Assembly (NCBI GenBank): GCA_973895155.1
Contig: OZ316899.1
Span: 16,678,001 to 16,742,000 of the forward strand
DNA from: Marsupella aquatica
Lineage: Eukaryota > Marchantiophyta
Direction of reading: 5' to 3'
Length of the DNA: 64,000 bases
Within the stretch, counting starts at the first letter, position 1, and each line of letters starts with the position of its first letter. The translations under genes and the position numbers were made by a program. Below the pieces are notes generated by a model. The model was not told the DNA's origin. It worked only from the letters and a program-made list of their open reading frames with translations, and ran no database searches. Below are positions 10,224 to 20,571 of the stretch, in pieces.

Positions 10224-11260
10224 AACCAAGACCTTGTTCCATCAAGCGCAAATTGCTGATTTTGGATCTTAACAAAATACTTTGGGATTCAGTTGAATTC
10301 CAAAGCAAGGGAAAATCCAGAAATGTTGTGACCCCAAGTGGAGTGCATTGGGATAGAAAAAATGGAATTAGTCGCATGTATACAGAAAGGCCAGGGATCC
10401 ATGAGTTTCTAAAGTTGGTTTTTGACCGATTTGACGTTGCAATTTGGACATGTGCTGGGGTACAACAAACAGTGAAAATGTTGAACATGATGTTCACTGC
10501 TGAGGAGAGATTGAAACTTAAGTTTGTATTCACACAGGTGGAAGCCTTTGACACAGGCATTCAAAGGCGTGACATTACAAATGGAAAGGCAAATCTGCTA
10601 CTGAAGGATTTTCGGGTGGTATGGAGTGGATTTGGAAATCTATATGATGAAACCAACACCCTCCTTGTGGATGACTCCCCCCTTAAGGCATTTGCCAACC
10701 CAAGCATGACCGGACTATTTCCAGTGCCCTACACGCATGCCAATTGTGGGGATAATTTTCTTCTTACAATTCTTTGGCCTTGTCTTGATAAACTATCACA
10801 TGCAAGTGACATTAGATGTTATCTTCTTCTTAACTCTCCACTGTGGTCTCTATTGCACATAAAGAGAGACAAGGTAAAAAATGAAATTACTTATGATCAA
10901 CTTAGTAAGAGATGCGCAACAAAAATTTGGAAGTCACAGTTTACGCATAGTGTGTTGGACCTCAATAGCAATGAGATTCCTTGGAACGTGAAGCATCGTA
11001 GATGTAGTTTACGTCCTGAGGCAGAACTTGATGATGCACTTGTCACCTCACTTGCTAAAGCATTTGTAGGACGGGACTATTCAGGTCCGTATAGAGAAAA
11101 TCCCAGACACTTTTTGCGGGAGATTATAGCCATTAGGAACAACACCACCAAGTTTCAGCTCCCTGAAGATAAAGGTACTTGCAACCGTGACACTAGGGTA
11201 GATAGTAAAGGAGACAGGGGCACGTGCTCACATACACATTGTAAGGAGCAATTTGTTTAG
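10224..11260 (+). CDS. FCP1-homology (NLI-interacting-factor-like) HAD phosphatase domain protein
   Basis: An exon likely starts at 10,224, after a good acceptor (ATTTGTTGCACTTGCAG), and stays open to the TAG at 11,260, about 345 residues. Order of motifs: KLLILDLNKILWDS (motif 1), RPGIHEFLKLVFDRFDVAIW then TCAG (the F..AIWT strand typical of FCP1 domains), KFVFTQ, and NTLLVDDSPLKAFANP (the DDSP motif), then LFPVPY. This is the arrangement of plant FCP1-homology proteins, in which motif 1 often reads DxNG instead of the catalytic DxDx(T/V). Here it is D-L-N-K-I: the first Asp is kept and the second acidic residue is Asn. Protein phosphatase activity is therefore doubtful. The C-terminal 120 residues are unassigned. 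A palindrome-motif copy lies in the presumed intron at 10,157-10,183. Confidence 0.8.
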
Positions 11261-11651
11261 AGATCTGACTCGTGTTAAGCCCCTTAGATAGAAGAAATAC
11301 ATTGTAAATTTGGAGATAATTGTATATTATTTTATAATCTATATGGAGTTATGTCATTTTGTTCACACATATTCAAGGGCTTCTTTGTGCTGAAATGTTT
11401 TTATAAGTATGATCTCTATCCTACTATTCTTTGTGAATTAATAAATAATGATCTCTATCCTATTATTCTTTGTGAATCAATAAATGATATAATATGTATT
11501 ATTTATTAATATAATACTAATATGATTTGGCCTATAAGGTGTACATTTAGAGACCAAAAAGTGTACATTTTGGTTTCTTAAAGTGTACATTTGGGGACAT
11601 GAAAGTGTACATTTCAAGACTGATTTGTGAACAAAAGAAAATACACTTTTA
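11261..11651. repeat. AT-rich spacer with short GTGTACATTT repeats
   Basis: AT-rich DNA after the phosphatase gene. A roughly 30-bp unit, ATGATCTCTATCCTAYTATTCTTTGTGAAT, split here as ATGATCTCTATCC and TATTCTTTGTGAAT, occurs twice (11,410-11,480). Four tandem units with the core AAGTGTACATTT follow (about 11,540-11,620, period about 22 bp). The spacer abuts the truncated gypsy sequence. Confidence 0.65.
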
Positions 11652-12410
11652 ATGAATAGGCTGATGAAGACAAATGCGGCAGCGGACGCATTATCGCATA
11701 AGGACCAACATCGGGTCAATGGGATCACGATGCTCGAATCCGAGTGGCCAAAGGTTCTAGCCGCAGCGTATGGGGATGACAGGTTAGCTAAGGAATGGCA
11801 AAGCAATGGGGGTAGCCAAGGCAAGGTAAGGCATGTATTGTTGGGGTTGGATAAGACGCATAATGTCTAGTTATGGCAATACAAGCAGAGGCGTGTGTAC
11901 ATACCGGAGTCTCTAAGGTTAGAGGTTCTGCAAAAGTACCACGACTCGCCCTCGGGAGGGCATGGAGGACAAGCCGCTACGTATCGCAGCATGTCACGAG
12001 ATGTGTATTGGCCGGACATGAAGCAATCGGTCCTTCAACACGTGCAAAGTTGTAACTCATGCCAAAAGAACCAAACGGTCTATAGGGCAAAAGGAGGACT
12101 ACTACAACCCTTACCAGTAGCTGCGGCTCCATGGGAGTCTATCTCCATGGACTTCATTGTTGGGTTACCTGAGTCCCACGGCAATAACTCCATCTTAACA
12201 AATGTGGATCATTTTTCCAAGATGGCGTATTTCTTGCCTACTCCAAAGATGGTTTTGGCCCGAGAGGTTGCCAATCTAGTATTTGACAATGTCTTCCGAC
12301 AATGGGGATTGCCGTTGCATATCCTGTCCGACCGCGATACCAAGTTCACAGGCCATTTTTGGAAGGCGTTGTTCCGGTTATCCGTTGTGAACTGGTACAG
12401 GCAGCTGTAG
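11652..12410 (+). pseudogene. Ty3/gypsy pol fragment: RNase H end and truncated integrase
   Basis: The frame begins with ADALSHK, the usual end of gypsy RNase H. It crosses one in-frame TAG (11,868-11,870) and continues in the same frame. The integrase zinc domain has HDSPSGGH and CNSCQ (HHCC). The catalytic core shows ISMDFIVGLP (first Asp) and LSDRDTKFTG (second Asp). The sequence leaves the integrase fold soon after HFWKALF, before the third catalytic residue (Glu), and stops at 12,410. It cannot encode an active integrase. A 3' remnant (12,411-12,815) and a polypurine tract with LTR follow on the same strand. Confidence 0.85.
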
Positions 12411-12815
12411 CTACCTTTGTGACTTGTATCCTAGTTTCACTCCTCTCGGCCTCTTAAGGATAAAGTCGGATTGCGTTGGTGCTAGAGGTTGTTGGGCGGC
12501 CGATTTTCTTTTTGCGAGTGGAAGTTGACGGTGCCCGCCCTACATCTATGGGCGGGCTAGTTTGAACCAAAGGGGAGCGCCCCAAGGGGAGGACAATGGG
12601 TTCGATGAGTTTGGAGTTAGCTTACCCGTTTGGACTGACATCCTACTTGGATGAGTGGGATAGGTTGGAATTTCCTAAGTTTGGAATGCGCATACAAACC
12701 TGGTTTGCATCAGCCTTATGGGCAAACCATTTGTTACCTCATAAAATTTTCAAGGCCCAAAGTGGTCTAGGCGTGTTGGAACGTTTACTGAGGTCACGCG
12801 AAAGTGACCATTTTT
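12411..12815 (+). other. Gypsy element 3' non-coding remnant
   Basis: Between the broken integrase and the polypurine tract I see only short frames. MGSMSLELAYPFGLTSYLDEWDR (12,596 on), written here only as LELAYPFGLTSYLDEWD, is not recognisable. By position it should be the remaining integrase or chromodomain-type end of the element, scrambled by deletion. Confidence 0.4.
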
Positions 12816-14950
12816 AAGGGGGGGTGCAAGTTGCGGAACTCGACTACATTAACACTTAGCTCCGGCGTCGCTGACTCCGACGCCGAGCTCCCTTATGGTC
12901 CAGGCTCGGATAGGCCATCCGGGGAGGACTTAGCATGGGGAGACTTGTGGGCAATGAGACGTGGCACTGGCGAGGCAAGGGGCCAAGCTGGGGACACACA
13001 CTAAGGACTTGGACTAGCCTATGGCTGGTCGGGTCAAGGGAAAATGGGCCGGGCTCAAGGATGGCCGTCCGGACCATCGGATGGACTTTGAGTTCTGAGG
13101 GCTTGGGAGTGAGCTCCTCTCGGGCCCAAGGCCAATGGAGTTGACGCCATTGGCAACGGACGCTTGGGGCGCAAGTTGTGGCCCAATCTGGGTGGGGCCG
13201 GTCGAGGGCCCAGAGCGGTGATCAAACCCGAGGGCGTAGGCATGAGCACTGGGTCGGCCCGGTCACAACGGGCTAAGGCACTCCGCTTGCGGATGCCTAT
13301 CAAGAAAGTTATGGGCGTTGCTAGTTGGTGGCGCACCCATTATGCGCGATGGGATCCGGGTTGGGGGCCAAATGTTTAGGGACCAAAGCTGGTCCGGGGT
13401 TGGCAGGTCTCCAGAATCATATATGAGGAGAGTGATGTCTCCCTGGGGGCTAAGGCCGAGCCGAAGTCGTGAGCCGCGGCGGTCGCGATACTAAGAGAAA
13501 CCGCCAAACATAAATGGCGATATCTCCCCAACGGGAAGTCCGTTGGAGGACTTCTTGGGTGCGTTGGAAAGCTCTTGAGGAGGGCGTAGCCCTCCTGAGC
13601 TCAGATGGGTCCGGAGGTGCCATGGGTTCTCGTGGTTTGCGGGTGTTAGCTCGCCCGCTTGCCAAATCTTGCCGAACAACAGCCAAGCCGCGTTCAGCCT
13701 CCCAAGGGAGCTTGCGTTGGGGAGGCAAGGCCAAGTAGGTATGGAGGCTGAGTCCCACGGATGATCGGTCCCTAGACCATCAGTGGGGCGAACCGGGAGT
13801 GGTTGTTAGAGTCGGGGCCGTTCTGGTCCCGACGTGTTGAGACAAGCTTGGGACAAGCTTTAGGACAAGCTATGCTATTTGGGCCATGAGCATATCCTGA
13901 GGTCAGGGCGGTCAGTTGGTGATGGATAGGTACAAGGGGGAACCCGGGCCGCGCCCAAGGAAGGAGCTGTTCTGGACAAACGGTGGGCGTGGGTTCTGGT
14001 CCTGGCTTATGGCATCGGGAGGACCTATCGCTGACCTATTTACCAACGTCTTTTGAACTTGAGTTAGGATGCTAGACTTGGTGAGTTCTAGATCCTGAAG
14101 GGTTACTTACCGAGGTGTTTGGTCGCTTGTGCAGATAGGGAGGGCCGTTGAGTAGTGGTCGTGTTAGAGAGCAAGTGCGGCTTTGTATGGGCGGTGTAAG
14201 GGCACTAGGTTACTTGCTTGAGGTATTCCGTGGAGGCGTTTGGGCACCAAGGGCACTTAGTCGTGAGTGCTGGGATTGGTGAGGGCGCTGGGTGGCAAGG
14301 TCCACCACTCCTGGTCAGCGGGGACCCCAGAGCCTTTAAGCAAGTTTTTAGTGCACCAGCAAGGCTGGAATCAGTTAGTAAAGAGAAGCTCTCGATTAGT
14401 TATGGAGTGACCTTTGTGTATATTTATGTTTCCTCATGCCTAAGAGCTGAATAGAGTTGGCCTTCCAGCTTAGTTCACAAACCTTGTGCATGAGAAGTAC
14501 TCCTTGTATGGCAATGGCATGGTATACCTTAGTCAGTAGGAGTCATCTTTCTAATTGTGTGTTGCATCAACTTGTGTGAAGATTGCCCACATCAACCAAG
14601 GAGAGAAAGTAAGTTAGAAGCAGGGAGAGTTGGATGTGTTGAGCTAAGAGGGCTCTTAGCGGCTACCCAAGCCAATTGGGCATCATTCCGGGGGCAAAAT
14701 CCAAACATAACTAAAGGAAGACTAATAGGAGAGACGGAAGTGAGGCCTAGAATAAGTCGGGTACATATCTCATGACCCGATGAAGGATCTGTCCAGTATA
14801 TGTGGTTAAAACGTTAGTACAGTAGTGAGAGGAAAGCAACATCCCATGCCAATAAACCTTGGAATCAGCCTTGGCAAGCAAGAAACCAGTGGGAATCGGC
14901 TTGCTCAGGGAGGGTTCTTGGGTCCAAAGAGGCATGGGACGCGCCACACA
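12816..14950 (+). mobile_element. Gypsy 3' LTR with polypurine tract (LTR A)
   Basis: A purine tract AAGGGGGGG (12,816-12,824) is followed by TGCAAGTTGC at 12,825. The homology shared with other copies ends at ...CCACACA at 14,950, giving a TG...CA LTR of about 2.1 kb. Its right part (14,330-14,950) matches, in reverse complement, 24,026-24,680 and 58,377-59,030. Shared landmarks are AGCAAGTTTTTAG, GAAGCTCTCG, CATGCCTAAGAGC, GTTGATGTGGGC-type sequence and CATGACCCGATGAAGGATC. Its left part matches 15,374-16,842 and, inverted, 55,890-56,090. GC-rich frames inside it are not treated as genes. Confidence 0.7.
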
Positions 14951-15373
14951 GGTACCGTGATGAAGTCCCCAGCAGCAGATTGATTGACTAAAGCTTGATC
15001 AACATCAGCTTGCCCTCCTTCAAACTTCAATCGACACCAATGCCAAAGCAACTTGCATGAAAGATATATTCCATTAAGTTCATTGAATTTGGCGGTAACA
15101 GAGGATACAACTTGCAAGAAAGGGGCACAGTGCAACGAATGAAAGGAGACCCGCATGGTGCACTAGAAGATTTGAGCGAGTTGTTAAGCTCAAAACCAGA
15201 TGACTACAAATGCCTTGAACACTATGGCCTGTCAGGTTCTTGTTGTTAGACAAGATTGGAGCTCAAGCGGATGCTGAGTGCGCACTTAGAGTCAAACCTG
15301 GAAATGTAGACTCCAATGAGTAAGCAAAAGGCTTTGACCTTGGAACAAAGTCCACTCGGACTACAACTTCAAA
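14951..15373. other. Unassigned stretch between two LTR blocks
   Basis: A minus-strand frame (about 15,156-14,905) reads FNELNGIYLSCKLLWHWC, which has some protein character, but I do not recognise it and it overlaps the LTR end. No other signal seen. Confidence 0.4.
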
Positions 15374-16842
15374 TAAGTTGCATAACTCGACTACCTTAAC
15401 AAATAGCTCCGGCGTTGCTGACTCTGACGCCAAGCTCCCTTATGGTCCAGGCCCGGATAGGCCATCCAGGGAGGACTTAGCATGGGGAGGACTTAGCATG
15501 GGGAGACGTGGCACTAGCAAAGGCAAGGCACCAAGCTGGTGACACACACTAAGGACTTAGACTAGCTGAGTGCTGGTCGGGTCAAGGGGAAAGGGGCCGG
15601 GCTCAAGGTCAACCTCTAGACCCCCGGACAAACTTTGAGTTCTGAGGGCTTGAGTGAGAGCTCCTCTTGGGCCCAAGGCCAATGGAGTTGACGCCATGGG
15701 CAACGGGCGCTTGGGGCGCAAGTTATGGCCCAATCGGGGGTTTCATGCGGCAATGAGATCTGAGGGCCTAGGCAGGAGCATTGGGCTAAGGCACTCCGCC
15801 TGCGGACGCCTAACTAGGAAGTTATATATGGGCATTGCCAGTTGGTGGCGCGCCCAGACATGCGGGATAGGGTCCGGGTTGGGGACCAAAAGTTTGGGGA
15901 CCAAAGTTGGTCCGAGGGTGGCAGGTCTCCATAAGTACATATGAGGGGAATGGTGTCTCCCTGGGGGCTAAGGGCGATCCAAAGTTGTGAGCCGCGGCGG
16001 TCGCAACACTAAGGGAAATTGCCAAACGGAAATGACAATATCTTCCCAACGGGAAGTCCGTTGGAGGACTTCTTTGGTGCATTAGAAATCCCTCAAGGGC
16101 TACATCTTCCTGAGCTCAGCTGGGTCTAGGGGCGCCATAGGTTCTTGAGTTTTGCGGGTGTTATCTCGCTTGCTTGCCAAATCTTGCCAAAAGAGTAGCC
16201 AAGCCGCGTTCAATCTCCCAAGGGAGCTTGCGTTGGGGAGGCAAGGCCAAGTAGGCATGGAGGTTGAGTTCCAAGGGTGCTTGGCCCCTAGACCAACAGT
16301 GGGGTGAGAACCGGGAGCTGGTTGCTAGAGTTGGGGCCATTATGGTCCCGTCGTGTTGGGAGAAGCTTGGGACAAGCTTTAGGACAAGCTACGCTATTTG
16401 GGCCATGAGCATGTCCTCGGGGCAGGGCGGTTAGTTGGTGATGGATAGGTACGAGGGGGAATCCGGGTTGCGTCCAAGGAAGGAGCTATTCTGGATGAAC
16501 AGTGGGCATTGGTTCTGGTTCCGGCTTATGGCATCGGGAGGATCTATCGCTGACCTACTTACCAATGTCTGTTGAGCTTGAGTTAAGATGCTAGACTTGG
16601 GGAGTTCTAGATCCTGAAGGGGTACTTACCAAGATGCTTGGTTGCTTGGGCAAACAGTGAGGGCCGTTGAGTAGCGGTCGCATTGGAGAGCAAGTGCGGC
16701 TTTGTATGGGAGGGGCCGCTGGTGGTGCAAGGGGCACTAGGTTGTTTGCTTGAGGTATTCCGTGGAGGCATCCGGGCACCAGGGGCACTTAGGCGTGTGT
16801 GCTGGGATTGGTGAGGATGCTGGGTGGCAAGGTCCACCACTA
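15374..16842 (+). mobile_element. Second LTR block (LTR B), lacking the R-U5 half
   Basis: It is colinear with 12,840-14,312 over about 1.47 kb. Both begin near AACTCGACTAC and run through TTATGGTCCAGGC, GTTGACGCCAT, GGGAAGTCCGTTGGAGGACT and GGACAAGCTT. Both reach GCTGGGTGGCAAGGTCCACC. LTR A continues beyond this point into R-U5; LTR B does not, so it is truncated there. A small local duplication (GGAGGACTTAGCATGGG twice near 15,470-15,500) is private to this copy. Confidence 0.7.
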
Positions 16843-17383
16843 AATAGCTCAGACTGTACATAAAAAATAATCTCATTACTTCTTAGTTATGTGGATCCTT
16901 CATGGAGATGACAGAGCGCTGAAACAAAATAGGCCATTGCCAACGGCAAAGTTTAAGGGGACACACACAACTAGTATCCCAGGAACCCAAAGACAGCTGT
17001 TGTAGAGTCTTTCAATAGACCATTTGTGACGCCGCCAGCACGGCGGTTAATGAGTAATCCGGTCTAATCCGTGCTTAGCACAAGCACTATGGACATAGTA
17101 GTCCGTAATAATTAGCATAACGACACTAAAGTAGGTAGTAATGACGACTAGGACATCATTAGTCAATAAGGAGCATTTACGCTGGGGCTGGCAGCGGAGC
17201 ACCATTTGTACCCTCGAGTTTCAGGCGTGTGGGGAGGTCCCCTCGGGTCCATATAAAGACTCAAAGGGGCGGCTCGCTGACACGCTCTGACCTAGCCCTG
17301 TGGAGTGGCCGGTATGCTACAAGCGCGAAAGGAGCGGCCTATCAAAAGGAGGAAGGGGCCGTGCGGCCGACGAGCTCTGAGGG
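16843..17383. other. Unassigned spacer upstream of a TATA box
   Basis: No gene supported. GACGCCGCCAGCACGGCGG (17,029-17,047) is a short GC-rich inverted repeat. The stretch leads into the TATA box at 17,384, so it may be the U3/promoter part of the element carrying the next gene. Confidence 0.4.
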
Positions 17384-17390
17384 TATAAAA
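17384..17390 (+). promoter_or_regulatory. TATA box
   Basis: GAGGGTATAAAAGGCGGG is a strong plant-type TATA context about 220 bases ahead of the first clearly coding stretch of the gag-like pseudogene. It may belong to an LTR promoter. Confidence 0.6.
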
Positions 17391-17419
17391 GGCGGGCCAT
17401 TCTCTTGTGAGCACCAACA

Positions 17420-20107
17420 CTTCACCCATTGCGCCAGCTTTGATCCCAACTTACTCATCTATTCCTTAGTCATCCACCGCCTTTCCCTATATGTCTATCA
17501 CTATTATGTCCAGTTCTGCCCTTCGGTTTTGGCTTCAATTTCTGTCCATCGGAAATCATTTAGCGAGTCATTGGCCAAGGTCAACCCGCGCCGGTACGAA
17601 ATCAAGAGGTAGTACAAACAACTCATCCATCTGGCCGGGCGCTCTCACTATAACGGAGATTTCAACCTCCCGTTCCAGTGCAAGCTTTGTCATCCCGACG
17701 AGATCTCTGAATACTTCTTTGATGGCCCAAAGTACGTCGGTTTCCAGGAAGCACTCCTTCGGCTTCCGGATAAGGTCTTCACACTCCCAGGCATGATCGA
17801 CTTACAAAGACACCACTTTGATCATATCCCTGCCAAAGTCCAGGCCTCCATAGACTACCAGTTTGGTACCGCCGCCACGGGTGGAACGCCTATCCTGACC
17901 TCACTCGGCTTCCCCGCAGATGTCCTGAATCTTATGGCGCCTCCTCTAGCTACAACGGGTGCCACCTCATCGGTGCCCGTGCCAACACCACCTCAGCCTC
18001 AGCCAAGCCAATCTCCACCATTGGTCCCACCACCCCTCTGGGTGCGATCCATGGTAAACACGGTGAATATCAGTTCCAAAGACAAGGAGGCTCACCCTCC
18101 CCTGAACCGGCGGCCATGAGGTGCAAATCAGCATGCATCGGGCAACCGAGCGCCACTCCCACAAGCCCGGGGGGATAACACAATGATTGTAGCGGACCCA
18201 ACACCAATACTTATGGCGGTAGCGCTGCCGCCGCCCGATAGAGAGGATGGGGAAATGTCCCCCTCTTCAAGTCACCCCGGGAAGCAGTCCCGGGGTAGGA
18301 AGAGAAAGGAACCCGCAGCTGTATCCGGGCTGCCTTTGGCCACAGTTGCGGTGGCCAAGCTGACCATGCATTGCATGGGGGAGAATGTCCATAAGAACAT
18401 CCTCCACCCCAAGCATGCATGCTACCTGAAGATCCAAGGGTTTGAGCACCTCGCCTCTCTCCCTTGGAATGGAAGCAGGTACTACGGGCAGGACATGACG
18501 AAGTTCATCCAAAACTTTGATGAGGCCCGCCAACAAACCCAAGCGCACGAGAGAGTGATGTCTCTCAATGAGGCACGTCTTAAAATGATCTTTGGCCTAC
18601 CCAAAGGACTAAATCGGGTAGAATCACGGGCTCCCGGAGGCAAGGGAGCCAAGTATCAGTCCTCTAGCTTCCCGGCCGAGGGAGCAGTGGACAACGGATT
18701 CTTGATGAGGACATGCCTCATCCTGGAGGTAGCAGAATGACTGAAGTTCCAGCGGTACGCCCTCCACGTGATGGAACCAAAGGGCAAAATATCCATCGCC
18801 CAGGTCATCCAAGTTGAGAACTACCGGCCTAGGAAGTGGGCGTCCTTCTTTGTCAAGAAGTTCCACAAGGAGATGGAGTGGAGAAAGAAGACTTTGTACC
18901 TTGGTGGGGAGGCGTACTTTGCTAGCCACATTGAAATCATCATTGAGTGGTACGCCTATTTTGACCACCGAAGCCTCCCTCGTATCAACGAGCCCGAGCT
19001 GACCCCATTGCAGTGGATATTCCTGACCTAGGAGAGGCGACCTCAGCCCAAGGCCCAAAGTCTGGCGGCCGTAAGACTTGCTACCCCGGCCCCGCAATCA
19101 GCTGCTGCTGCCCCTCTGAATGTACCAAACAATGCAGTCACTGCGACCCTGGACGCGATCAACCAGGTCAACGCGATTGAAGCTGGGCTGGCAGAGGCCG
19201 GACCCATTCAAGCCCAAGATTGCAGTCGCAGAGGACGTCCCGCCAACCTCCACAACTGATCAGGAGAACCACCCAGCCCCAACAAACCTAGCCCCCTCTC
19301 CCGCCATACTTCAAGGGCTGGACATCACCACTCCAACTCCTGCGTGAGTTGGGGTCTATCCTTGCCCAAACCCAGAGGGGCATAGTCTGGAAAGCCCGGA
19401 ACTCTTTGCACCAGGCAGATTTTTGAATGGATTGTTGGGGGACTTCTCTCAACAAATTGCACGGGATAACGGGGAGTACATGGCACGGAAGGTGGCCTAC
19501 TTCTTCAACCAAGAGTTGGTTGCAGCCATGCGGGCAAGATATGCGCAAGCCGAGGCCATGCAAAGAATAGAGCGGTATTGGATTGAGTCTGCCCACCTGA
19601 AAGACAAAGTTGCATCCCATGAGACTAAACTCCAACTGCTGCAGCCTCAAGTTGCGGCCCCTGAAGATCAGGTGGCCAAAGCTAGGGCCCGGGCATCCTT
19701 GGCAAAGCAGGCCGGAGTCGGGAAGGACACCGAGATCACACGGCTCCAAACCTAGATTGACGGTTTGAAGGGACAAGCCATCATCTGGCAAAAGGATGTA
19801 GAGGAGGCCGTACGCTTAGGCCCAGCGGGGCACAGCCAAGGTAGATGTCCTAAAGGCGGAAGTGGCACGGTTTCAAGGAGAAGCCTCAAAGCAGGCCCAG
19901 TTGGTGGACAAGCTGACGAGCAACGTCCAACAACTAGAAGAGACGTGTCAGGAAGCCGCTGAGGAGATGGACGTGGCAGCGCGAGAGAGTGAATCTCTGC
20001 TGGACCAGGTCCAGCTCCTCAAGCAGGACGTCGACCGGCTCAGAAGGCAGCGGGATGGACGCTCCAAGTCCAACTCTGGTGGATCTAGCAAGCATGCCAG
20101 AAATTAG
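17420..20107 (+). pseudogene. Distant gag-like coiled-coil gene with four in-frame stops
   Basis: One frame runs from at least 17,420 to about 19,260, broken only by TAG 17,610-17,612, TGA 18,117-18,119, TGA 18,738-18,740 and TAG 19,029-19,031. It then shifts phase near 19,260 and again near 19,800. The N-terminal part has CKLCHPDEISEYFF and a Pro/Ser/Thr-rich linker. The middle has KHACYLKIQGFEHLASLPW and LNEARLKMIFGLPKG, matching in order KYAGYMNDTGLEGFVRLSW and LTPALIKAVFALPTG of the paralog at 20.6 kb. The C-terminus is a long coiled coil (QLVDKLTSNVQQLEE, VQLLKQDVDRLRRQ). It resembles the plant 'putative transposon protein' type of retroelement ORF, by eye only. No RT or integrase is present. 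Confidence 0.6.
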
Positions 20108-20571
20108 CGGCGGGATAGGTGTAGGATAGAGTTAGGAATAGGATAGTTAGGCAATAAGGACAAGCGCCAAAACTAGTTAACGGCACTATCGTATCCAACC
20201 AACCTTCATAGTTAGGATCTTAGAAGAAGACACGTCGTTTTATGGCCTGAAAGTTAGCAGAGTTTAGAATCTGGGATAGCTTAGATTCAAGCACGTGGTC
20301 AGTGCGGACCCCGGCTCTTAGTATTTAGTGCACCCCTCGGTAGAGGCAGGGGGTTTTTAGTTTCAGAACTGGGTATCCGCAGGGTGTGCGGGGATGTGAT
20401 GCCTTGCCAGGATCACGAAGTAATAACTAAGCCTAAAAAAATGGCTAAATAAGGATAGATAGAGAGTATAAGGTAACAATAAAGACCGATGCCAATTTCT
20501 ACGTGTAGATGATAAAGGAAAGGATCCAACGGTTGAGATCCAGCGGATTGGAGTTATGACCTAATCCATGC
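20108..20571. other. Unassigned spacer between two gag-like genes
   Basis: No ORF of note. It could hold LTR or UTR sequence: CTTAGTATTTAGTGCACC (20,318-20,335) and a purine-rich stretch are present, but no clear termini. Confidence 0.35.

Noticed and set aside
12804-13758. Several open frames on both strands in GC-rich DNA
   Set aside because: They lie inside the LTR and change between LTR A and LTR B copies without conserving a reading frame.
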